Shown in pieces: positions 1 through 4,994 of a stretch of 5,289 nucleotides of DNA (its first letter is position 1; every line of letters begins with the position of its first letter). The notes beneath the pieces were generated by a model. The model worked only from the letters and a program-made list of their open reading frames with translations, made no database searches and was not told where the DNA came from. Both the position numbers and the translations under genes were made by a program. The stretch covers positions 1 through 5,289 of the forward strand of contig JAFAKZ010000051.1 in NCBI GenBank assembly GCA_019234745.1, written 5' to 3'. This DNA comes from Burkholderiales bacterium (GTDB taxonomy: Bacteria; Pseudomonadota; Gammaproteobacteria; Burkholderiales; Chitinimonadaceae).

Positions 1-95
1 CGGGTTCTGCCGGACGGCGAGCGTCGCGAGGGTGTGCGACGCCTGGGGGCAGCGCGATGGGGGGTCGGGGCGACCGGCCAAGCGCTTCGATAACA

Positions 96-130
96 AAGCC
101 TGCCGATCCACTTGGGAATGCAGCAGGCTT
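96..130. terminator. Possible hairpin terminator, orientation uncertain
   Basis: AAGCCTGC (96-103) pairs perfectly with GCAGGCTT (123-130) around a 19-base loop that can itself pair weakly (TCC with GGA). Read on the minus strand the stem is followed by TGTTATC, a poor U-tract. On the plus strand it is followed by GATTGATTCT. A plus-strand frame open from base 1 ends at TAA 91-93 just before the stem, which would suit a terminator of a gene to the left. That frame has no recognisable product and all plus frames are open there. Confidence 0.25.
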
Positions 131-158
131 GATTGATTCTATAGGAGCCCCGGGCGCT

Positions 159-237
159 CATGCAACGATTTTGTGCATTGCATGAAGTGATATAAATCAA
201 TGGTTTATGTTGATTTTAGTGTTGAATATTTTCAACA
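159..237. promoter_or_regulatory. AT-rich patch with three tandem perfect dyads, candidate regulatory region
   Basis: Three inverted repeats follow each other. They are CATGCAA (159-165) with TTGCATG (178-184), AAATCAA (194-200) with TTGATTT (210-216), and TGTTGAA (220-226) with TTCAACA (231-237). Composition drops sharply from the GC-rich surroundings. On the minus strand TTGCAT, 16 bases and TATAGA (about 165 to 138) form a weak sigma70-like pair that would drive transcription to the left. This suggests protein binding or a promoter zone, but the controlled gene is not in view. Confidence 0.4.
195..207 (+). promoter_or_regulatory. Integration host factor (IHF) consensus match
   Basis: AATCAATGGTTTA fits the IHF consensus WATCAANNNNTTR at every defined position and lies in the AT-rich patch inside the second dyad. 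IHF bends DNA at promoters, origins and recombination sites. A perfect match by chance is expected only about 0.1-0.2 times in a window of this size counting both strands, with a higher chance in AT-rich sequence. Confidence 0.4.
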
Positions 238-366
238 AAGCGGGAAATGTGACGCCCGGATGACCGTAGTGCCGTTGCCGTGCACTACAGCTGTGCAATC
301 GGGGATAACCAGCATGTATGGACAAGTGCCGTCGCGACTTCCGCTAACGTCAATTGCGTGCCGCGC

Positions 367-525
367 AGGTTGGTGCTGGCGCAGCGATGCCCAACGTTTA
401 CCGCGATAAGGTATTTGTAGGGCGGGCTGATAAAGCCAACCCGCTCTATGACATTGGTAACGATTGTGGACGTTATCGTCTCGTTGCGCGGTGAACGTTG
501 GGCATCGCTGCGCTAGCACCAACCT
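367..525. repeat. 39-bp near-perfect inverted repeat (REPIN-like) with 81-bp spacer
   Basis: The arm at 367-405 and the reverse complement of 487-525 match at 37 of 39 positions. The two differences are both transitions, one at arm position 12 and one at 33. Each arm begins AGGTTGGTGCT, contains GCGCAGCGATGCCCAACG and ends CACCGCG or TACCGCG. This resembles the widely scattered proteobacterial intergenic repeats of the form GTAGGTTGG...GCGCAGCG...CCAAC, which I recall but could not search for. Two oppositely oriented copies flanking a short spacer is the arrangement expected of a REP doublet or a MITE-like element. I see no transposase or RAYT gene in the window. Confidence 0.8.
417..446. repeat. 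REP-like hairpin inside the 39-bp inverted repeat
   Basis: GTAGGGCGGG begins a short palindromic unit. GCGGG (422-426) pairs with CCCGC (440-444), and within the loop GGCT can alternatively pair with AGCC. The GTAGGGCGGGCT...AGCCAACCCGC form is like other REP units, so a second, different repeat family may be nested between the two 39-bp arms. Confidence 0.5.
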
Positions 526-580
526 ACGAGTGCGATGCCGTGCCACCAATTCCGTCGTGCATCTAGGAAAGAGAGCTGAT

Positions 581-720
581 GCTTCGAGCGAAGCGAGGCT
601 CCGTGCGTGTGTTCTTGGCGCTTTAGCGCCTTGGAACCACGGCCTACCCCCTGCGGGTACTCGCGACGGCACCCGTAAAGGGTCTGCCGTGGTTGTAAAG
701 CCGCTAAAGCGGCAACAACC
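581..720. repeat. Cluster of perfect hairpins, possible multibranched repeat element
   Basis: Within 140 bp there are GCTTCG-AG-CGAAGC (581-594) and GGCGCT-TT-AGCGCC (617-630). A 9-bp stem AACCACGGC (635-643) with GCCGTGGTT (686-694) encloses two smaller hairpins, TACCC-CCTGC-GGGTA (645-659) and ACCC-GTAAA-GGGT (671-683). Then comes GGTTGT (691-696) with ACAACC (715-720) around GCCGCT-AA-AGCGGC (700-713). The GGTT at 691-694 is needed by both of the last two outer stems, so they exclude one another. The density fits a dispersed intergenic repeat family or a structured RNA. A plus-strand frame running through it gives a low-complexity, Arg-rich translation typical of repeat read-through. Confidence 0.6.
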
Positions 721-849
721 ACCCAACGAGGGCGGGGGGAGTGGATTCTATAAAGGGAAGCCGGCATTTCAGGCCTCACAAATGGTAAGCGCACGGGTTT
801 TCCGGGCGGCGTCGCTGCTGCTGTATGCGCTCGGCCGCAAATAACAGCA

Positions 850-1623
850 CTAAGGCTTCGCCGTCGCCGACCATTCCTTGCGCACTTGGGCGAAATAATC
901 CGCCATGCCGTATTTCGACCACACGTCGCGCACGTCTTCCGCGAACAGGCCCTCCTTGAGGGCAGCGTGCAGCGCGGCGAGGGTAGCTGGGTCGGTATTG
1001 GGGTTGCAGGCCAGCCAACGTTCTACGCGGGCGACGGTGAACAGCCGATCCAGGCTCGCGCCTGCGCTCTTGGCGGCCAGTTCCGGGCCGATATCGCTGA
1101 CCAGTATGTCGAAGCGGCGGGCCTGCAGCATCTGCAGGCCGCGCGTGCTCTGCTGCAGCACATCGTAGTGCAGGCTGGCGGCGTCCATCATCTGGCGCAC
1201 TTCCGCAATATCGGAAAGGCCAACGGAATACTGCTTGAGATCAGCGAGCGAACTGGCGCGGGTCCCGTCGCCGTGCCGTGCGTAGGCCCAAACGTAAATG
1301 GGCGTAATGCGGCCCAGGTAGAGCAGCACTTCGGCATCGGCCGCCGAATAGTTGATGGCCAGTACACAGGTGCCAGGCGCCTTCTGTGCCATCAGCAAGG
1401 CGCGTCGCACGGGCATGGACTGTATGGCCGGTTCTACGCCTCGGCGGTGCGCTAATTGTGCGAAGGCGTCGATATAGGGACCGGACAGTTTGCCGCCTGC
1501 GGCTTCGGTGACAAATGGCGGGTAGGGTTCGACCAGCACGGTGAGCACTGCGGCCTGGGCACATTGCGCAAGTGCAAACAGAAGCAGGGCAATGGTGAAT
1601 CTGGTCGCTACCGCACCTCGCAT
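850..1623 (-). CDS. Exported family 3 (amino-acid-type) solute-binding protein
   Basis: This 257-residue protein looks like a SBP_bac_3 (PF00497, COG0834) domain protein, a group that includes amino-acid ABC binding proteins and many orphan periplasmic sensors. Residues 1-24 form a signal peptide (TRFTIALLLFALAQ core, likely cut after CAQA). The mature start AVLTVLVEPYPPFV has the usual first beta strand and PPF motif. KLSGPYIDAFAQLAHRRG at 45-62 matches the family GxxxDL-type helix, PVRRALLMAQ at 71-80 has the conserved Pro-Arg region, and YLGRITPIYVWAYAR at 102-116 the strand into the second lobe. FDILVSDIG at 171-179 is the return to lobe 1. A typical ligand-carboxylate Arg is not obvious, so amino-acid binding is not assured. 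The ATG at 1623 has a GGGA six bases upstream. The gene follows the sugar-binding protein by 17 bp. No transporter membrane genes are visible. The stop is TAG at 850-852. Confidence 0.86.
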   Translation of the reverse strand: MRGAVATRFTIALLLFALAQCAQAAVLTVLVEPYPPFVTEAAGGKLSGPYIDAFAQLAHRRGVEPAIQSMPVRRALLMAQKAPGTCVLAINYSAADAEVLLYLGRITPIYVWAYARHGDGTRASSLADLKQYSVGLSDIAEVRQMMDAASLHYDVLQQSTRGLQMLQARRFDILVSDIGPELAAKSAGASLDRLFTVARVERWLACNPNTDPATLAALHAALKEGLFAEDVRDVWSKYGMADYFAQVRKEWSATAKP

Positions 1624-1640
1624 GTGAATCCCAATACCTA

Positions 1641-2594
1641 CTATTTTGTGATGAGCTTGACGGGTGTCTGCACCATGGCGGGCAGGGCGGTTTGAGCAGT
1701 TTTTTCCTTTATCGCCTTGAGCGCCAACTCGATACCGTATACGGCCTGTTCGCCGGCGAATTGGTCGGCGGTGGCCAACAGGCGGCCATCGGCCAGCATG
1801 GGGCGTACGGTCGGTATATTGTCATAGCCGACCACCTTCACGCGACCGTCGCGGCCGGCATCGTGCACGGCTGCAACAGCGCCCAGCGCCATACTGTCGT
1901 TGCCGCACAGCAGCGCGCTCAGATCGGCGTTTTCGCGCAACAGATCCGCCGCGACCTTGTATGCGATATTGGTTTCCCACTGGCCGCTGCGTACGGCCAC
2001 GACATTCACGTCCACTGCTTCCATCGCCTCGCGGAAGCCGGCTGTACGGGCCTGCGCGTTTGTGGTGGTCGATATGCCTTCGATGATCGCCACCTTGTCG
2101 TGCGGATGCAGCGTCTTGGCCAGAAACTCGCCTACCTGGCGCGAACCTGCGCGGTTGCTCGGGCCGACAAAGGGCACGTTGATGCCTTGCTCCGCCAACA
2201 CACGGTCGTCGAGCTTGTTGTCGATGTTCACAACCAGGATGCCGGCCGCCAGCGCCTGGCCCACGACGGGAATCAGGTCACGCGAGTCGGCCGGCGCCAG
2301 CACAATGGCGTCGACTTTCTCGGCAATCAGCTTTTGCACGATGCGAATCTGCGCTGCTTTGTCCGTCTCGTTGTCGATGCCGGTGACGGTGAGCTTGTAA
2401 TCGGCTGCATGGGCCTTGGCGTGCGCCTTTGCACCGTCGGCCATCGCACTGAAGAAGGGATTGGCCAGCGACTTCATGACCAACGCCACATGGGGCGGGT
2501 TGGCCGCCCGCGCTGGTGCCATGGTCAAGGTACTGAGCAGCAGTACCGCAAGGAGCGAGCGAAGCCAGGTTCTAAAAGTCGTCATGATCTGCAT
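1641..2594 (-). CDS. Periplasmic sugar-binding protein, ribose-type (type 1 periplasmic binding fold)
   Basis: This 317-residue protein resembles RbsB-class ABC importer binding proteins (Peripla_BP_4 type). A Sec signal peptide is clear: FRTWLR, a hydrophobic core LLAVLLLSTL and a cut near PARA-AN (residue 30). The mature part holds SLANPFFSAM at 42-51, LIAEKVDAIVLAPAD at 89-103, VNIDN at 122-126, a second-lobe segment with QARTAGF at 181-187, CGNDSMALGA at 230-239 and VVGYDNIP at 254-261. Asn45, Phe47, Phe48, Asp125, Arg183, Asp233, Asp258 and Gln278 fall near ribose-contact positions of RbsB. The Arg usually after Asp in IDR is Asn126 here, so the ligand may differ from ribose. An alternative start is the ATG at 2585; neither ATG has a good ribosome site, and the signal peptide is intact with either. 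It leads a two-gene unit whose second gene starts 17 bp after its TAG stop. No permease or ATPase is adjacent. The ligand is unknown. Confidence 0.9.
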   Translation of the reverse strand: MQIMTTFRTWLRSLLAVLLLSTLTMAPARAANPPHVALVMKSLANPFFSAMADGAKAHAKAHAADYKLTVTGIDNETDKAAQIRIVQKLIAEKVDAIVLAPADSRDLIPVVGQALAAGILVVNIDNKLDDRVLAEQGINVPFVGPSNRAGSRQVGEFLAKTLHPHDKVAIIEGISTTTNAQARTAGFREAMEAVDVNVVAVRSGQWETNIAYKVAADLLRENADLSALLCGNDSMALGAVAAVHDAGRDGRVKVVGYDNIPTVRPMLADGRLLATADQFAGEQAVYGIELALKAIKEKTAQTALPAMVQTPVKLITK

Positions 2595-2636
2595 CCGCGC
2601 TGATTGATGTGATCTCTCCAGTTTAGGACAGCTTCA

Positions 2637-2648
2637 CATGTTTACATG
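2637..2648. promoter_or_regulatory. Perfect palindrome upstream of the sugar-binding protein gene, candidate operator
   Basis: CATGT-TT-ACATG is a perfect 12-bp inverted repeat lying 43-54 bases before the ATG at 2594, with an extra CATG copy next to it at 2650-2653. It is in the 104-bp gap between hemF and the binding-protein pair, where a promoter for that pair would be expected. A weak -10-like TAAACT (minus strand, about 2620-2625) lies downstream, but I find no convincing -35. The regulatory role is inferred from position and symmetry only. Confidence 0.35.
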
Positions 2649-2698
2649 ACATGACGGAGATTTCCTTCCTCCAAATGGGGGGAGAGTCAGCCTGGCCC

Positions 2699-3595
2699 TT
2701 ACAGCCAATCCCTACCGTTGACGAACTCCGTCAGCAAGGCAGCTTCGGGCGTGCCAGCCTCGGGGTGATAGTCGTAGCGCCAGTTCACCACGGGCGGCAT
2801 GGACATGAGGATGGATTCGGTACGCCCGCCCGACTGCAGGCCGAACAGCGTGCCGCGGTCCCACACCAGGTTGAATTCCACGTAGCGACCACGCCGGTAA
2901 CCCTGCCAGTCGCGTTCGCGTTCTCCGTATTGCTGGTGCCGGCGGCGTTCAACGATGGGTAGGTAGGCCGGCAAGAAGGCGTCGCCCACGGCGCGCAGCA
3001 TGGCAAAGCTGCCGTCCTCGCCCAGCTCCGCGAAGTCATCGAAGAAAATGCCGCCAATGCCGCGCGGTTCGTCGCGATGCTTGAGGAAGAAGTATTCGTC
3101 GCACCAGCGCTTGAAGCGTGGGTAGTAGTCGGCGCCATGCGGCGCCAGGGCGTCGCGGCAAGTACGATGGAAATGCGTGGCATCTTCCTCGAAGCCGTAA
3201 TAGGGCGTCAGGTCCATGCCGCCGCCGAACCAGAATACGTCGTCCTGGCCATCGGCGAAGGCGCGGAACATGCGTACATTCATATGCACGGTGGGCACAT
3301 AGGGGTTGCGCGGGTGCATGACCAGCGACACGCCCATGGCCTCCCACGCGCGGCCGGCTAGTTCCGGGCGGTGCGCGCTGGCCGAGGGCGGCAGTTTGTC
3401 GCCCAGCACATGGGAAAAGCCCACGCCGCCGCGCTCCAACAGGTCGCCGCCTTCGATGATGCGGGTGATGCCGCCACCGCCGGCCAGGCGCTGCCATTCA
3501 TCGCGCTGGAAGCTGCCACCGTCGGCCGCCTCCAGGCCATTCACGATGCTGTCCTGCAGGCCCAGCAGGTATTGCCTGATCGGCGCCGTATTCAT
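2699..3595 (-). CDS. hemF: Oxygen-dependent coproporphyrinogen III oxidase
   Basis: HemF performs the aerobic oxidative decarboxylation of two propionate side chains of coproporphyrinogen III to vinyls, giving protoporphyrinogen IX. It acts in the cytoplasm as a cofactor-independent homodimer. The 298-residue length matches the E. coli enzyme (299). Diagnostic blocks are GGGITRIIEGGDLLERGGV at 40-58, NPYVPTVHMNVRMF at 97-110, FWFGGGMDLTPYYG at 121-134, GIGGIFFDD at 179-187, YVEFNLVWDRGT at 238-249 and GLQSGGRTESILMSMPP at 252-268. His94, His104, His143 and His173 correspond, with a constant offset of two, to the four conserved histidines I recall for E. coli HemF (96, 106, 145, 175). The ATG at 3595 overlaps the panC stop in an ATGA. 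No separate ribosome site is needed if translation is coupled. The stop is TAA at 2699-2701. I see no strong hairpin-plus-U-tract terminator after it. Confidence 0.98.
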   Translation of the reverse strand: MNTAPIRQYLLGLQDSIVNGLEAADGGSFQRDEWQRLAGGGGITRIIEGGDLLERGGVGFSHVLGDKLPPSASAHRPELAGRAWEAMGVSLVMHPRNPYVPTVHMNVRMFRAFADGQDDVFWFGGGMDLTPYYGFEEDATHFHRTCRDALAPHGADYYPRFKRWCDEYFFLKHRDEPRGIGGIFFDDFAELGEDGSFAMLRAVGDAFLPAYLPIVERRRHQQYGERERDWQGYRRGRYVEFNLVWDRGTLFGLQSGGRTESILMSMPPVVNWRYDYHPEAGTPEAALLTEFVNGRDWL

Positions 3596-4425
3596 AGTTC
3601 GATTTCGAGGTTGTCGATCAGGCGCGGCTTGCCCAGGCGCGCGGCGGCGAGTACCACCATGCGCTTGTCGCCAGGGCGGGCGTGCTCCAGCCGATCCTGG
3701 TCGCGAATTTCCACGTAGTCCACGCGCCAGCCGTGGTTTTCCAGATCGGCGCGGGCGGCCTGCGTGAGCTGCACAAAGTCAGTTGCACCCGCAGCAAGCG
3801 CATCGGCGATCTTCTTCAGGTTGCGGTACAGGCGCGGCGCTTCGGCGCGCTCCTCCGCGGTGAGGTAGCCATTGCGCGAGGACAGCGCGAGGCCGTCGTC
3901 GGCCCGGCCCGTGTCGACGGGGACGATTTCCACCGGCATGTCGAGGTCCGCCACCATGCCCTCGATCACCTTGAGCTGCTGGTAGTCCTTCTTGCCGAAC
4001 ATGGCGCTATCGGGCTGCACGATATTGAACAGCTTGGTGACCACCGTCGCCACGCCGCGGAAATGGCCGGGGCGGAAGTGGCCGCACAGCTCGTCCTGGA
4101 TGGCGGGCGGCTCCACCTTGTATTGCTGCTCCACGCGCGGGTAGAGCTGGTCGACGGTGGGGTGGAACAGGGCGTCGACCCCGGCTGCTTCGAGCTTGGC
4201 GCAGTCTTCCTCGAAGGTGCGCGGGTAGGACTGGTAGTCCTCGCCCTGGCCGAACTGCAGCGGGTTGACGAAGATGGACACGGCCACCTTGCCGCCACGC
4301 GCCTTGGCGGCCGCACACAGCGAGATATGGCCCTCGTGCAGATTGCCCATGGTGGGGACGAAGGCCAGGTAGCCTGCCGTTTTGCGCCAGGCGCGGAATT
4401 CGGCAACGGTGGTGAAGATCTGCAC
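3592..4425 (-). CDS. panC: Pantothenate synthetase (pantoate--beta-alanine ligase)
   Basis: PanC condenses pantoate with beta-alanine using ATP, through a pantoyl-adenylate, to give pantothenate in the cytoplasm. The 277-residue product is close to the usual 280 or so. Visible motifs are the nucleotide-binding PTMGNLHEGH at 24-33 (HIGH-type His30 and His33), SIFVNPLQFGQGEDYQSYPR at 50-69, CGHFRPGHFRGVATVVTKLF at 114-133, FGKKDYQQL at 143-151 and the KMSKS-equivalent LSSRN at 181-185. The start is a GTG at 4423-4425. It has an AAGGAG ribosome site seven bases upstream, and the protein then begins (M)QIFTTVAEFRAW like its relatives. The frame stays open further upstream to an ATG at 4788, but that would overlap the YidD-like gene and add unrelated residues. 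The TGA stop overlaps the hemF ATG. The VPVDTGRADDGLA stretch is two residues longer than in E. coli and looks Neisseria-like. Confidence 0.97.
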   Translation of the reverse strand: MQIFTTVAEFRAWRKTAGYLAFVPTMGNLHEGHISLCAAAKARGGKVAVSIFVNPLQFGQGEDYQSYPRTFEEDCAKLEAAGVDALFHPTVDQLYPRVEQQYKVEPPAIQDELCGHFRPGHFRGVATVVTKLFNIVQPDSAMFGKKDYQQLKVIEGMVADLDMPVEIVPVDTGRADDGLALSSRNGYLTAEERAEAPRLYRNLKKIADALAAGATDFVQLTQAARADLENHGWRVDYVEIRDQDRLEHARPGDKRMVVLAAARLGKPRLIDNLEIEL

Positions 4426-4432
4426 GGTGAAA

Positions 4433-4438
4433 CTCCTT
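4433..4438 (-). promoter_or_regulatory. Ribosome binding site AAGGAG that fixes the panC GTG start
   Basis: Read on the minus strand, AAGGAG is followed by seven bases (TTTCACC) and then GTG. It is a strong Shine-Dalgarno sequence at normal spacing. It decides between the GTG at 4425 and the upstream in-frame ATG at 4788 in favour of the GTG. Confidence 0.88.
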
Positions 4439-4465
4439 CGGACGATCTGCTGTATATGACGGCAA

Positions 4466-4978
4466 TCAGGAGAAATCGCAAGCGCCGAATTCGCAGCTGC
4501 CGATTTCGCAATTGGAAAATACCTCGCCCGCCGCGTCGAAGCTGGCGCAGGCAAGGTCGCCCGCCTCGATGCCACAGGCCAGATCGTCGCAGGTAGAGTA
4601 GCCAGGGCTGCAGTCGCCGCCAACCAGGGTGCCGCCGCAATCTTCCCGGCGCACGGGTTCGCGACGTTGCCGGCGGCGCTTGCGCGGCCTACCCCAGCAA
4701 TCGCGACCGGGCTCTTCCTCTGCTCGATCTTCATGGGACGTACCCGCGGGTAGTGGATTCTCGTCATTGGCCTGGGCCAAAGCCACACTGGCAGCGCGAC
4801 AGCGCGCGAATTGCGCGCGGATCAGCGACCAGCCCCGCCAAGGCCCGTATTCGTTGAGAATGGCTTCGATCGCGTTGGAGCAGGACTGTTCGCCGTGGTA
4901 GCGCGCCGACGCGCATTTGAAGCCCTTGTAGGGCGAGATGCGGCGGCGGTATAGGCCGATTGCCAGCGAGTAGAACAT
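4466..4978 (-). CDS. YidD-like (PF01809-related) protein with basic linker and cysteine-rich tail
   Basis: This 170-residue protein has no family assignment I can prove, but residues 1-63 follow the YidD pattern. They show a Tyr-containing N-terminal helix (FYSLAIGLYRRR), then ISP at 14-16, KGFKCA at 18-23, SCSNAIEAI at 32-40, YGPWRGW at 44-50 and a final RCRAA at 59-63. YidD-type proteins are small and membrane-associated and help YidC-dependent insertion of membrane proteins. Cys22, Cys33 and Cys60 sit where the family has conserved cysteines. After a polar segment comes a strongly basic linker (residues 97-111, PRKRRRQRR within it). A tail (113-170) follows with eight more cysteines, ending in a five-residue repeat CEIGS-CEFGA-CDFS. 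There are 12 Cys in total. The start ATG has a weak GGGA four bases upstream. The gene lies 16 bp after panB and 40 bp before panC, so it is probably co-transcribed. It is unlikely to be the canonical yidD, which normally sits in the rpmH-rnpA-yidC cluster. The coding call is solid; the function is inferred. Confidence 0.8.
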   Translation of the reverse strand: MFYSLAIGLYRRRISPYKGFKCASARYHGEQSCSNAIEAILNEYGPWRGWSLIRAQFARCRAASVALAQANDENPLPAGTSHEDRAEEEPGRDCWGRPRKRRRQRREPVRREDCGGTLVGGDCSPGYSTCDDLACGIEAGDLACASFDAAGEVFSNCEIGSCEFGACDFS

Positions 4979-4994
4979 CTAATCCCGGCTGGGT

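Larger units (their letters stand above)
1..849. other. Long non-coding, repeat- and dyad-rich intergenic region
   Basis: No protein gene can be supported here. Several open frames exist on both strands, but they run through inverted repeats and hairpins, have arginine-, glycine- and proline-rich low-quality translations and lack ribosome sites. From left to right the region holds GC-rich hairpins (21-42, 63-75, 96-130), an AT-rich patch with consecutive dyads (159-237), a further dyad GTAGTGC/GCACTAC (266-288), a long inverted repeat (367-525), a hairpin cluster (581-720) and an unstructured stretch up to the end of the solute-binding protein gene. No tRNA or rRNA signature was seen. No clear intrinsic terminator follows the gene ending at 850. 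Confidence 0.75.

Noticed and set aside
1..16. Minus-strand GGCAGAACCCG near the edge, resembling the 3' end of RNase P RNA
   Set aside because: The sequence upstream on that strand lacks the other conserved RNase P blocks, so the match is short and probably chance.
200..409. Plus-strand open frame of 69 residues starting in the AT-rich island
   Set aside because: It starts inside a dyad, ends inside the left repeat arm and has no recognisable features.
232..726. Minus-strand open frame of 164 residues
   Set aside because: It covers both arms of the 39-bp inverted repeat and the hairpins, and shows no domain, signal or ribosome site.
135..752. Direct repeat GATTCTATA at 135-143 and 744-752, possible target-site duplication or element ends
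   Set aside because: About one such 9-mer pair is expected by chance in 850 bp, and the flanks do not show matching element ends.
781..843. Tiny plus-strand frame MVSARVFRAASLLLYALGRK that looks like a short membrane or signal peptide
   Set aside because: It is only 20 residues with no ribosome site and is the tail end of a longer repeat-derived frame.
464..844. Plus-strand open frame of 126 residues through the repeat region
   Set aside because: It spans one 39-bp repeat arm and the whole hairpin cluster, has no ribosome site, and its translation is low complexity and Arg/Pro-rich like spurious repeat translations.
1556..1623. Lipoprotein signal (LAQC) in the family 3 binding protein
   Set aside because: Gln before the Cys does not fit a lipobox, and the CAQA-A site supports ordinary signal peptidase I cleavage.
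2649..2698. Terminator after hemF from the GGAG/CTCC pairings
   Set aside because: Stems are only four base pairs and no U-tract follows.
886..4596. Long plus-strand frames opposite the minus-strand genes
   Set aside because: They are antisense shadows of well-identified genes in high-GC DNA and have no matching family features.
4426..4788. N-terminal extension of PanC to the ATG at 4788
   Set aside because: The extra 121 residues overlap the YidD-like gene and resemble no PanC. The GTG at 4425 has an ideal AAGGAG and gives the family length.
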